Under the pieces are notes generated by a model that did no database searches, had not been told where the DNA came from, and saw only the letters and a program-made list of their open reading frames with translations. The position numbers and the translations under genes are program-made. This document shows, one piece after another, positions 6,029-13,716 of a stretch of 17,392 nt of DNA; position 1 is the first letter of the stretch, and each line of letters starts with the position of its first letter. Origin of the DNA: Pseudomonadota bacterium. GTDB taxonomy: Bacteria; Desulfobacterota; DSM-4660; Desulfatiglandales; B25-G16. The stretch lies in NCBI GenBank assembly GCA_015223015.1, contig JADFWK010000051.1, positions 1 to 17,392 of the forward strand, in the 5' to 3' direction.

Positions 6029-6454
6029 ATCTAACCACTTGCCAACTCTGCCATATTTCCGCCTGATCTGTCAAATCAGTACTCCTATCCCAACATAATC
6101 TGTGAGATCGGAGATGTCTGCGAAATACCGAGATTCTTGCTCTTAAATGAGGCGATTTGAGAATGGAGTGCGGCGAATAGGTTATGGGTGGATAGAAAAA
6201 TGGAATGAAAAGATATTACCTGCCTGCGTGTGTCAGCACATAGGGAAAGGTTTACAATTTTCGGAAAAACATTTTCATATCAGGACACCCCGATCAAATA
6301 TGCTTTGTATTTTACAGGGCAGGCAGATTAACACAAATTACTGAGATCAAAGTATTTGAAGATAGATATCATCTGCGTGTACCCGTCCGCCTCGACTGAG
6401 GGCGAAGCCGATGGCGGGCAGGTGTCGGGCGGGTCTGCATCCCATTTATAGAAA
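6029..6454. other. gap without a supported gene; short protein-like remnants and a hairpin
   Basis: On the minus strand, about 6072-6140 reads as a short coherent segment (ESRYFADISDLTDYVGIGVL) that begins after a TAA and ends at a TGA. The same frame resumes past the TGA (QIRRKYGRVGKWLDM) and joins the methyltransferase-like ORF. These look like debris from decayed genes. From 6146 to 6380 I see nothing coding on either strand, and 6381-6435 is GC-rich with an inverted repeat. Confidence 0.4.
6381..6423. repeat. GC-rich imperfect inverted repeat downstream of the acyl-CoA operon
   Basis: Arms acccgtccgcc (6381-6391) and ggcgggcaggt (6413-6423) pair at 9 of 11 positions plus a G-T pair, around a 21-base loop; a further gggcgggt copy follows at about 6427. 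It lies about 30 bases past the stop of the operon's last gene and could end transcription or protect the mRNA end, but no T-run follows. It may instead be a dispersed intergenic repeat. Confidence 0.45.
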
Positions 6455-7630
6455 TTATTTTCTTGTCAATACCTCCTTCGGCACTTCTGCCTTTTCCGGC
6501 CAGCCATCGGGGATGAGCTGACCGGGTTTCTCTCCAAATTTTTTCTTGTCGGAATGTAACTTAGGTCTCTTGAATTCCTCTCTGGGCTCCTTGGGGATTC
6601 TGCCATTGAGGATAGACTCTGAGCGCAGGCGTCTTCCGATGGTCTTCTCCATCAAGGTGCCGATCTCTAAAATCCGGTCAATATCGATACCATTGATATC
6701 AATGCCCATCTCATCGAGCATGACACAGAGATCCTCAAAGGTCACCAGGCCCACTACATTGGGGTCTTTGTAGTAGTAGGTACCGGTACCAGGCACCGGG
6801 GTCCGGTCAAGGAAGTTAGTGGGCTGTCCACCAATACCTCCCAGGCAGCCCTCAAAGATCTCAATACCTGCCTGAAGGGCAGCCAGCACATTGGCCAGCC
6901 CCCAGCCCCGGGATACATGGAAGTGGGCAACGTGAAGATCAGGGTTGGGAATCTCATCTAGGAGCATGGCATAGTAGCGGTAGACCTGATCAGGGGGGGC
7001 GGAGCCGTCGTGGTCGGCGTGCTCGATATCATCTGCACCAATAGAAAGCCAGCGTTTGGTAAACTCAATGGCATCTTGTAACTTGGTCGGTCCTGAGATA
7101 GGGCTTCCCCAGATGGTACTCACCGTACCACACATCTTAATACCAGCATCCTTGCACTTCTTAATACACCGCTCTGCCTCCTTCCAGTAGCTGGGAAGGG
7201 TAGTGCCTGAGTTGGCAAAGTGGTGCTCTTCATCGGTTGAGACCATCATGAGGACCCGATCGGGGCCATAACCTTTCTCCCTGAGCTCGATGGCGCGGTC
7301 TACCCCGGGCTCTCTGATGGTGACCGCGGTCCACTCGATGTCCTCTTTGGGAAGGTTCCGCTTGGCGAGTCGCTTCTCAAAGATCTCGTCTCTGATTCCC
7401 TTGAGCACTAGTTCGGCGTCTTTGAACTGGGGCATGACCCGGGGGTTTCCCAGGTTACAGACCTCCATTCTTTTTACACCGGCAAAGGCCAGCTCCTGGA
7501 GATAATAGATCTTGGCCTCGGTGGGAATCCACGCCTCCTCGTGCTGGATGCCATCACGGATGGTGATATCAGCAAGTTTGACCTTTTTGGGCATCCTTTT
7601 ATTGAGTTTAAAAATATCATATTCGCTCAT
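6455..7630 (-). CDS. HMG-CoA-lyase-like / pyruvate-carboxyltransferase-family enzyme lacking the lyase cysteine
   Basis: A 391-aa DRE-TIM metallolyase-fold protein, longer than ordinary HMG-CoA lyase (about 300 aa). Landmarks: VKLADITIRDGIQHEEAWIP at 17-36 (Arg25, Asp26 equal the catalytic Arg and metal Asp), NPRVMPQFKDAELVLKGI at 62-79, close to the human lyase SPKWVPQMxDHTEVLKGI, and the metal pair in AHFHVSRGWGLAN (His236, His238). The conserved GLGGCP loop reads GGIGGQPTNF: Gln269 stands where the essential lyase Cys belongs; Cys262 lies seven residues earlier. The fold and metal site are therefore kept but the lyase chemistry may differ (an aldolase or Claisen-type reaction). Last gene of a three-gene operon, 14 bases after the carboxyltransferase, with a strong AAGGAGG. 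Confidence 0.85.
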   Translation of the reverse strand: MSEYDIFKLNKRMPKKVKLADITIRDGIQHEEAWIPTEAKIYYLQELAFAGVKRMEVCNLGNPRVMPQFKDAELVLKGIRDEIFEKRLAKRNLPKEDIEWTAVTIREPGVDRAIELREKGYGPDRVLMMVSTDEEHHFANSGTTLPSYWKEAERCIKKCKDAGIKMCGTVSTIWGSPISGPTKLQDAIEFTKRWLSIGADDIEHADHDGSAPPDQVYRYYAMLLDEIPNPDLHVAHFHVSRGWGLANVLAALQAGIEIFEGCLGGIGGQPTNFLDRTPVPGTGTYYYKDPNVVGLVTFEDLCVMLDEMGIDINGIDIDRILEIGTLMEKTIGRRLRSESILNGRIPKEPREEFKRPKLHSDKKKFGEKPGQLIPDGWPEKAEVPKEVLTRK

Positions 7631-7644
7631 ATTATTCCTCCTTC

Positions 7645-9384
7645 CTATCCCCTGATGGATCGGGGGAGGAGCATCTGATGAAGGGGGCAGATGCTCTGTG
7701 GGTTTTGGTAACAGCTTCTCGCAAAGCCAACAAAATAATCCCTGAGCCCTGTCATCGGCGCAATTTCATCCACCAAACCGGTCTTTGCGCAATAGATTGG
7801 CCTTGACTCATCATAGTACTGTTGCGCCAGTGCGTTCATCTTATCAATCACTGGCTCAAGAGGGTCGCCTGCATCCTTTTCCTTAACAAGTCTCCTTGCA
7901 AAGGCAGCAGCTGCGGCAGTTTCTCCATGCATAACATAGATTTCCGTGGTAGGCACACCCAAGGTAAAGGCATTGTTTCTGTTTGCCTGAGGTCCTCCCA
8001 TGATGTAGTGGGCCGCAGCTGTCCCTTTTCGCAACACCACGCACATCATAGGAACCTCTGAACTCTCGATAGAGTAAATGAGCGACTGTCCTAAGCCGAG
8101 GAGCTCTGCCTTCTCAGCGATATCCCCCACATCAATACCTGAGGTATCTTGAAACCAGATCATGGGTATCCTGTCCCTACCGCAGAACATAACCAACTCA
8201 TTCATCTTAATAAGGCCTTCCCGGTAAAGCTTACCCCCGATACCCAGATATTGATTCTCAGCATATTGGGGATAACCCGTGCCCAAAAATCCTTGCCGAT
8301 TCGCGATAACTCCAATCGGGAAACCGTCTATCTTGGCCAATCCACAGTAGACTTCAGGGCCATAGTCCGGCCTGTATTCCATATGCTCACTTCCATCAAA
8401 CACCCTTGCCAGCACCTGTTCAATGCTATAGGTCCTTTTTTGATTAAAGGGCACAATGCAGTCAAGATCATCTGCAGGATAAATCGGATCAGCAGGTTCT
8501 GCTACCCTGAAGTTTGAAGGGTCATACGCAGGCATACCTGCCATACAGCCCCTTATAGCATCGAGAACACCTTCTTCGGTATCGAATACCTTCCGCATAA
8601 AGCCGGTCTCGTCATAGTGGATTTTCACCCCTCCAGGGGGCACCTGCTTGAATTTTTTGGTTGCCTCTATGATCGTCTCTGCACCCTCCAGATCAAATCC
8701 TCCCTTGGGAGACATACCACTCACAATGCCTCCTCCCCCTACAGCCATATTTGACTTCTCATGGGCGAAGATGATTGCCGGGCTGATTGCATGGTATCCA
8801 CCACCGGCTGGATTGGTGCCGTACATACCCACAATTACTGGTATTCCTTTTTGGATTAGCTCACCGTGCCTAAAAAATGTTCTTCCGCCAGACCTCCTGC
8901 CAGCGTATACCTTTTCCTGTTCCGTGAGCTTTACGCCACTGCAGTTAAGCACCCAGACGAGGGGAATATGCAATCGTTCCGCAATATCCTGGGCCCGAAA
9001 CACATGCTCCCGCTGCCCTGGGATCCAGGCCCCAGCCAGAACCTTATTGTCTGAGGCAATAATTGAGGCGTATCTCCCTGATATCTTTCCCAGGCCAGTA
9101 ATAACCCCGGTTGTTCCTTCCTGATTGAACTCGGGATCATACAGGCTATTTAATGGTAAAAAGGTGCCGGGCTCTACTAAGAGCTCAATCCTTTCCCAGG
9201 CTGTCTTTTCTCCACGCTTGTGGACCCTTTCGATCGGGATACCTGTCTCTTTTCTTTTCTCTATGGCCTGGGCTACCTCCTTCTGAACCGTTGCAATCTC
9301 AACAGCATTGGTTGCTCCCTGTTCTCTCTCGCTTTCGCCAAGCTCTCTCCCTATGGGAGTCATTTTTTCAAAATAATGTCTCAT
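7645..9384 (-). CDS. gcdA: glutaconyl-CoA decarboxylase alpha-type carboxyltransferase
   Basis: A 579-aa acyl-CoA carboxyltransferase with both crotonase-like halves (about 55-320 and 330-570). It closely follows the Acidaminococcus GcdA sequence as I remember it (587 aa) along its whole length: ASDNKxLAGAWxPGQ, VLNCSGVK, YGTNPAGGGYHxISP, IHYxETGFMR, IGGKLYRxGLIKMNE, WFQDTSGIDVGDIAEKAELL, RKGTAAAHYxxGGPQ, and SICPLHQMLLPRxIR at the end. GcdA moves the carboxyl group of glutaconyl-CoA to biotin, feeding a sodium-pumping membrane decarboxylase. No biotin carrier or membrane subunits are encoded nearby, so they must lie elsewhere. The substrate could instead be 3-methylglutaconyl-CoA given the neighbours. 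It starts 6 bases after the crotonase stop. Confidence 0.88.
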   Translation of the reverse strand: MRHYFEKMTPIGRELGESEREQGATNAVEIATVQKEVAQAIEKRKETGIPIERVHKRGEKTAWERIELLVEPGTFLPLNSLYDPEFNQEGTTGVITGLGKISGRYASIIASDNKVLAGAWIPGQREHVFRAQDIAERLHIPLVWVLNCSGVKLTEQEKVYAGRRSGGRTFFRHGELIQKGIPVIVGMYGTNPAGGGYHAISPAIIFAHEKSNMAVGGGGIVSGMSPKGGFDLEGAETIIEATKKFKQVPPGGVKIHYDETGFMRKVFDTEEGVLDAIRGCMAGMPAYDPSNFRVAEPADPIYPADDLDCIVPFNQKRTYSIEQVLARVFDGSEHMEYRPDYGPEVYCGLAKIDGFPIGVIANRQGFLGTGYPQYAENQYLGIGGKLYREGLIKMNELVMFCGRDRIPMIWFQDTSGIDVGDIAEKAELLGLGQSLIYSIESSEVPMMCVVLRKGTAAAHYIMGGPQANRNNAFTLGVPTTEIYVMHGETAAAAAFARRLVKEKDAGDPLEPVIDKMNALAQQYYDESRPIYCAKTGLVDEIAPMTGLRDYFVGFARSCYQNPQSICPLHQMLLPRSIRG

Positions 9385-9390
9385 CCTTAC

Positions 9391-10596
9391 CTACCCCCTA
9401 TAATCGGTTACCTTTTGCTCAAGTGTTCCTATCAGACCTGCCCGGAATCGTGGATCTCTGTAAAGTCTCGCATCCGCCTTCATCTCTCTTTCAACAAATT
9501 CATGTTCGATAAACTTAGATGGCTCGTAGCTCTCGAAGAGACCGGTCAAGGCCTCGATTGACTGTGGTGCCAGAGGTCTTCCAACCTTGGCAATCTCCTC
9601 CTTTGCCTCTCTTAACGGCTGTCCCCACAGATGAGAATAATTCTCCGGATTCTTTCTTCTGGCTATCTCCTGAGAGATCTCCTCTTTGGTAGCCAGGGTG
9701 CCTCTCTGTTTTTCGTCTACCTTCGGGATCTCTCCTTCTGGGCACACTGCAAGTTCCAGTGCCTTCGGAAGCAAAAGGAGCCCACTCCTCTCATTATGGG
9801 CCTCTAACTCTTCCTGATACCGTGCCTTATCAGCCTCTGGATCATCTGTTTTCTGCCTCTTTGGAAAGGAGAAAGGTATATCCACAACTATATTATAGGT
9901 TCCGATCTCATTTAACTGCGTGGCCTTGACCTCCTTTGCTGTCATGGCCATATATTCTGCATTGGTAATGCCAGCCTTGATCAATGTTCTGGCTATTCCT
10001 GACCAACCGGGAAGCAGACCAATAGTGGCCTCACTAAAACACATACCGCTCCGGGAATCCCCCACTAACACATCGGCCATCAAAGGAATCTCTGCTGAAC
10101 CGCCAAACCGTGTCCCCCCTCCGCACACGGCAACTACCCTCAAATGGCCGGCGATTTTTCTAATAAGCCCATGCAAGGCAATCCCTTTTCTTAACCTGTC
10201 ATCTGCCCAGTCAAAGAGTTGGTCTATCTCCTCTTCTGAAGCCCCACTCGCCTCCTTTTCCCTTTTCATCTCGAGGGTCTTATCCAGTCTGGTAAGGCTT
10301 TCCTTAAGATCGCCACCAGCATGGACTGGATCATTGGCCCCACTAAGGATAAGAAATCCAAGATTATCCCTTTGCTCAAAAACCATATTCAAGCCCTCTA
10401 AATAGGCATCCAACCCCGGGTTACCTACCTGATGAACCGGTGGATTATAATAGCATAGAACAATGCCCACCGTTCCCTCAAAGCTGACCCGGTCAATCAT
10501 GAGATATGCCTTGCCCTCCGACCATTCATAAATTGGTCCCATGTTTTGATATTCCGAGATAGTACCGGATCTTACCAACCGTATTGGCCCTTTCAT
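9391..10596 (-). CDS. long crotonase-family enoyl-CoA hydratase/isomerase
   Basis: A 401-aa crotonase, longer than the usual 260 aa. The oxyanion-hole segment is HAGGDLKE (92-99). FGGSAEIPL (about 164-172) gives Glu169 and FSEATIGLLPGWSG (187-200) gives Glu189, matching the two catalytic glutamates of enoyl-CoA hydratase, so hydration is chemically supported. Insertions lie at about 101-140 (charged, helical) and 240-300. The end EHEFVEREMKADARLYRDPRF, followed by a GLIGTLEQK helix, is the normal crotonase tail. First gene of the operon; AAAGGAGG precedes the ATG at 10596. In this setting it may hydrate glutaconyl- or 3-methylglutaconyl-CoA. It is not BamA-type 6-oxocyclohexene-carbonyl-CoA hydrolase: the QYNSYTT region of that family is absent. 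Confidence 0.85.
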   Translation of the reverse strand: MKGPIRLVRSGTISEYQNMGPIYEWSEGKAYLMIDRVSFEGTVGIVLCYYNPPVHQVGNPGLDAYLEGLNMVFEQRDNLGFLILSGANDPVHAGGDLKESLTRLDKTLEMKREKEASGASEEEIDQLFDWADDRLRKGIALHGLIRKIAGHLRVVAVCGGGTRFGGSAEIPLMADVLVGDSRSGMCFSEATIGLLPGWSGIARTLIKAGITNAEYMAMTAKEVKATQLNEIGTYNIVVDIPFSFPKRQKTDDPEADKARYQEELEAHNERSGLLLLPKALELAVCPEGEIPKVDEKQRGTLATKEEISQEIARRKNPENYSHLWGQPLREAKEEIAKVGRPLAPQSIEALTGLFESYEPSKFIEHEFVEREMKADARLYRDPRFRAGLIGTLEQKVTDYRG

Positions 10597-10724
10597 AAGA
10601 AACCTCCTTTCAACCGGAATTGGGGATTTGCCGATTTTTTAAAATGTTCCTCCCTACTCTGCATTTCGCTCGCCATAAACCCCATTTGAGCCATAAAATG
10701 CGCCGAAAAGGTTCTAGACACCTG

Positions 10725-10755
10725 CGGGAGAGCTAACCCAGAAACAAGTCTCCCG
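10725..10755 (-). promoter_or_regulatory. 7-bp stem-loop in the long leader of the acyl-CoA operon
   Basis: The perfect arms cgggaga (10725-10731) and tctcccg (10749-10755) enclose a 17-base loop. If transcription starts near 10824, the leader before the crotonase ATG is about 228 bases, and this hairpin lies near its 5' third. I recognise no riboswitch class. Confidence 0.35.
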
Positions 10756-10810
10756 ATTTCTACCGAGTGTTGCTATCCAAAAAAAATGATTGAATATCGA
10801 TTCAAGGAAT

Positions 10811-10840
10811 TTGACAAGTTAGTTAATATTTCTATATACT
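10811..10840 (+). promoter_or_regulatory. sigma-70-type promoter for the XRE-cupin regulator
   Basis: The -35 TTGACA at 10811-10816 is a perfect consensus; TATACT at 10835-10840 follows after 18 bases (or TATATA at 10833 after 16). The predicted start is near 10847, giving a leader of about 78 bases. It overlaps the divergent promoter and the palindrome. Confidence 0.75.
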
Positions 10841-10853
10841 AAATATTAATTAA
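10819..10853. promoter_or_regulatory. candidate operator palindrome between divergent promoters
   Basis: The arm ttagttaatattt (10819-10831) is mirrored by aaatattaattaa (10841-10853), 12 of 13 positions, around a 9-base centre. A dimeric HTH protein bound here would cover both -10 regions, so the adjacent XRE-cupin protein is the natural candidate. The high A+T content makes a chance palindrome easier, but its exact fit to the promoter pair argues for function. Confidence 0.55.
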
Positions 10854-10859
10854 TGTCAA
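10831..10859 (-). promoter_or_regulatory. sigma-70-type promoter for the crotonase-gcdA-HMGL operon
   Basis: On the minus strand, TTGACA (10859-10854) and TATAGA (10836-10831) are separated by 17 bases. The predicted start is near 10824. The -10 boxes of the two divergent promoters share bases, so both polymerases cannot bind at once. Confidence 0.75.
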
Positions 10860-10924
10860 ATTTTTATTAAATCATTTATTCTCTGAGTAGCATTATTTTA
10901 ATCCCTGAATAGGAGGCTTCCTCC

Positions 10925-11467
10925 ATGAATCTAGGTTCATTGATTCGCAGATATCGTAAAGAAAAGAGACTCACCTTGAAGACAGTAGCAGAAAAAGCAG
11001 GAATCTCTGAGGGCTTCCTGAGCCAAGTTGAGAATGATGTAAATTCACCCTCTGTGGATACGCTTTCTAAAATATGCAATGCAATTGGAGTTAAGGCCGG
11101 CGATCTTCTTAACCAGGCAAGCGACCAAAAAAGACTGGTTTTGATACGCAAGTCCGAGTGGGGCGATATCGATCTCCCGCACACAGGGTTTATAACCCGG
11201 CGTTTCTTTCCTCCAGAGAATAGAAAGGTTATTGACAGTGCTATCCTGGTTATTGAACCAGGAAAACTGATTCCGGTGCGGAAAAACATCAAGAACGGGC
11301 AGGAGGTACTATGCCTACTCAAAGGCTCGTTAGAACTTGCTCACGGTGAACATACAATTGATCTGGCAGAGGGAGACACGGTTCATTACCTTGCAGAGCC
11401 AAAGAACCAGAGCATTACCAATAAAAACAAAGATCTCGCCATCGCACTTTGGATAGGGACATTTTAA
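10925..11467 (+). CDS. XRE-family HTH regulator with C-terminal cupin domain
   Basis: A 180-aa transcription factor. Residues 4-60 form a lambda-repressor-type HTH (LIRRYRKEKRLTLKTVAEKA, then GISEGFLSQVEND and PSVDTLSKICNAIGV). Residues about 75-178 form a cupin barrel (EVLCLLKGSLELAHGEHTIDLAEGDTVHYLAEP). The usual cupin metal histidines are mostly missing, which points to an organic ligand or a structural role. AGGAGG lies 8 bases before the ATG. It is divergent from the acyl-CoA operon and shares a palindromic promoter region with it, so it probably senses a pathway metabolite or CoA ester and controls both transcripts; the ligand is unknown. Confidence 0.9.
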   Translation: MNLGSLIRRYRKEKRLTLKTVAEKAGISEGFLSQVENDVNSPSVDTLSKICNAIGVKAGDLLNQASDQKRLVLIRKSEWGDIDLPHTGFITRRFFPPENRKVIDSAILVIEPGKLIPVRKNIKNGQEVLCLLKGSLELAHGEHTIDLAEGDTVHYLAEPKNQSITNKNKDLAIALWIGTF

Positions 11468-11472
11468 TTGTA

Positions 11473-11490
11473 AACATTTCCACAAATGTT
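11473..11490. repeat. perfect 7-bp inverted repeat after the regulator gene
   Basis: aacattt (11473-11479) and aaatgtt (11484-11490) flank a 4-base loop, 5 bases past the regulator stop. TTGACA at 11489-11494 overlaps its right arm, with no good -10 downstream. It may be a weak terminator without GC, or an operator; undecided. Confidence 0.35.
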
Positions 11491-11535
11491 GACAAACTCG
11501 CAAAAAGTTTTTTGTGAACGAGATTGGGCGTCGTA

Positions 11536-12477
11536 ATGAAATTCCTTCAAGAGATGGGGAAAGATACTCTGAGAGCCTTAATTATTCGACCGAGTGCCCT
11601 GGGCGACACCCTCTTACTAACTCCAGCCCTTCATCACATAGCTGGAAGGGTAGCGGTAACTCTGTTGGGGAGAAAACCGGGGATTGATTTTCTGAAACCT
11701 TTTGTAACGAACTGCCTTGATTACGAAAAAGGGGGTTGGCACACCCTATTTTCAGAAGAACCAAATTGTGAGGACCTCCCCCTCCCTGAGGTAGACACGG
11801 TAATCTCCTTTCTCAGTGACCCTTCACGGGAAGTAACAAAACGATTAGAGGCCTGTCTAAAAAATATCCCGGTATTTACCTATCCACCCTTTCCACCAAA
11901 GCAAGAACACATCCATGTTGCTGTATATTTGGCATCATGCCTCAAAGAGGCTGGATTGCCTGTTAATCCGGAGGCGGCAATTGAAGAGGCCCGAAAAAAA
12001 AGCTTGTTTGAAAAGAACAAAACACCCCGATCGCAAGGCATGATTGTGTTCCATCCAGGTTCAGGAAGCAAAAAAAAGAATTGCCCCCCTCAGTTTTGGA
12101 TTGAGCTGATAAAAAACAAAGATCTCGGAATATTTCAAAGGAGGGTCTTGCTTTTAGGACCGGCAGAGGAGGAATGGCATGAACTGTTTGCCAAAGAGCT
12201 CATTGGGGTAGCAGTAGAGATGGTCATATCTCCTGATCACCACATACTCCTATCCTTGCTCAAAGATGCCTCCCTCTACATTGGGCACGACAGCGGCATA
12301 ACTCATTTGGCAGGACTGCTTGGAACATCAACCATAGCCCTTTTTAAAAACAGCAACCCCTTTCAGTGGACTCCCCTGGGGCCAGATGTTACGGTCGTTT
12401 GTGATGTGAAATCTCCTCAGGTTATTTATAGCAAGATTAAGGAAAGAGTGACAAATGGCAAAGAAGTTTTGCCTTGA
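11536..12477 (+). CDS. GT9-family (heptosyltransferase-like) glycosyltransferase
   Basis: A 313-aa protein with the ADP-heptose:LPS heptosyltransferase outline: LIIRPSALGDTLLLTPALHHI at about residues 15-35, then VFHPGSGSKKKNCPPQFWIEL in the middle, and DASLYIGHDSGITHLAGLLG with TIALF and WTPLGP at the end, the nucleotide-sugar side. GT9 enzymes add heptose or related sugars to the LPS core at the inner face of the inner membrane. The ATG at 11536 is preferred to a TTG at 11524, although neither has a clear ribosome site. The next plus-strand gene is an acyl-CoA dehydrogenase, an unrelated role; the LPS theme returns with the MsbA-like exporter. Confidence 0.87.
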   Translation: MKFLQEMGKDTLRALIIRPSALGDTLLLTPALHHIAGRVAVTLLGRKPGIDFLKPFVTNCLDYEKGGWHTLFSEEPNCEDLPLPEVDTVISFLSDPSREVTKRLEACLKNIPVFTYPPFPPKQEHIHVAVYLASCLKEAGLPVNPEAAIEEARKKSLFEKNKTPRSQGMIVFHPGSGSKKKNCPPQFWIELIKNKDLGIFQRRVLLLGPAEEEWHELFAKELIGVAVEMVISPDHHILLSLLKDASLYIGHDSGITHLAGLLGTSTIALFKNSNPFQWTPLGPDVTVVCDVKSPQVIYSKIKERVTNGKEVLP

Positions 12478-12560
12478 CTGATGTTTAGGGCTTCAGTATT
12501 CTTCCGAGAAGACTTCTGTCAGTCACTATTCACAGATAATGTAAAAGCAGAGGGGAAAAT

Positions 12561-13712
12561 ATGGATTTTTCATTATCAATGGAACATGAGATATTGAGGA
12601 AATCTGTACGGGATTTTTCTGAAAAAGAGATAAAGCCCGTAGCCAGGGAACTGGATGAGAAAGAAGAATTCTCCTATGATACTATGCGGGCCATGGCTGG
12701 GCTGGGCCTTTTTGGTATGTTCGTATCTGAAGAATACGAAGGCCAAGGAATGGATTATGTCTCCTACATCATTGCTACCGAAGAAATTGCTCGGGTTGAC
12801 GGGTCCCATGCTGCCACCATTGCTGCTGGTAATTCTCTGGGTACTGGGCCTCTCTATTATTACGGAAATGAGGAACAAAAAAGGAAATACCTCCCAGAGG
12901 CATGCAGGGGCGAGACCCTTTGGGCCTTTGGCCTGACTGAGCCAAATGCCGGATCCGATGCTGGAAATACACAAACAACTGCTGTTCTTGACGGAGACGA
13001 ATGGGTAATAAATGGAAGCAAAATCTTTATTACCAATGGGGCAACCGATATCACTGCTGGTACGGTATCACTGTGCAAAACAGGGACACGAAAAGATGGC
13101 AAGCCAGAACTAACCTGTATCGTAGTGGAGAAAGGAACCCCTGGCTTTGAGGCCAGGGAGATGCATGGCAAGCTGATGTGGCGGGCATCCAATACCAGTG
13201 AGCTCTATTTCGATGACTGCAGGGTACCAAAAGAAAATCTTCTGGGCCCTATCGGGGATGGTTTTCATCAGATGCTCGGAACCCTGGATGGGGGAAGGCT
13301 TTCCATAGCTGCCATGGGTTTAGGGGGGGCACAGGGTGCCTTTGAAATGGGCATGAAATATTCCAAGGAGAGAGTTCAGTTTGGCAGGCCAATATCAACA
13401 TTTCAGGTGAATGCCTTTAAACTGGCCGATATGGCCACAGAGATAGAGTGTGCGAGACTGCTCCTGTATAAGGCTTGCTGGTTGAGAGATAATGAAAAGC
13501 CATTTGCAAAACATGCTGCCATGGCCAAATTATATTGCTCTGAGGTCATGGGTATGTGTGTTGACCATGCTGTCCAACTCCACGGCGGCTACGGCTTGAT
13601 GAAAGAATACGATATTGAGAGATTCTATCGGGATCACAAGCTCCTGGAAATTGGCGAAGGAACCAGTGAGGTTCAACGGATCGTGATCTCTCGACTCATT
13701 GATGCGGTTTAG
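12561..13712 (+). CDS. acyl-CoA dehydrogenase, short-chain/butyryl-CoA type
   Basis: A 383-aa flavoprotein of usual length. Landmarks: AFGLTEPNAGSD at 122-133, WVINGSKIFITNG at 148-160, ERVQFGRPISTFQ at 270-282, QLHGGYG at 339-345 and EIGEGTSEVQRIVISR at 363-378. Glu366 just before GTS is the catalytic base position of short- and medium-chain enzymes; isovaleryl-CoA dehydrogenases have a non-acid there. It oxidises a short acyl-CoA to the 2-enoyl-CoA, passing electrons to ETF. AGAGGGG precedes the ATG. It could feed the divergent operon's hydratase and carboxyltransferase, but it lies in a different transcript. The stop overlaps or nearly abuts the ABC exporter start. Confidence 0.93.
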   Translation: MDFSLSMEHEILRKSVRDFSEKEIKPVARELDEKEEFSYDTMRAMAGLGLFGMFVSEEYEGQGMDYVSYIIATEEIARVDGSHAATIAAGNSLGTGPLYYYGNEEQKRKYLPEACRGETLWAFGLTEPNAGSDAGNTQTTAVLDGDEWVINGSKIFITNGATDITAGTVSLCKTGTRKDGKPELTCIVVEKGTPGFEAREMHGKLMWRASNTSELYFDDCRVPKENLLGPIGDGFHQMLGTLDGGRLSIAAMGLGGAQGAFEMGMKYSKERVQFGRPISTFQVNAFKLADMATEIECARLLLYKACWLRDNEKPFAKHAAMAKLYCSEVMGMCVDHAVQLHGGYGLMKEYDIERFYRDHKLLEIGEGTSEVQRIVISRLIDAV

Positions 13713-13716
13713 TTTC

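Noticed and set aside
6147..6344. 65-codon plus-strand ORF
   Set aside because: No ribosome site, no family features, and lies among debris and low-information sequence.
8149..9561. Long plus-strand ORFs opposite gcdA and the crotonase
   Set aside because: Antisense frames of strongly conserved genes; no family signal or ribosome sites.
9391..10596. Identification of the crotonase as BamA (6-oxocyclohex-1-ene-1-carbonyl-CoA hydrolase)
   Set aside because: Length is similar and the setting is anaerobic, but the QYNSYTT region and other BamA landmarks are missing, and the hydratase glutamates are in standard enoyl-CoA hydratase positions.
12561..13712. Isovaleryl-CoA or glutaryl-CoA dehydrogenase
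   Set aside because: Glu366 before GTS is the short/medium-chain pattern, unlike isovaleryl-CoA dehydrogenase; the glutaryl-CoA dehydrogenase motifs around EPNHGSD are absent.
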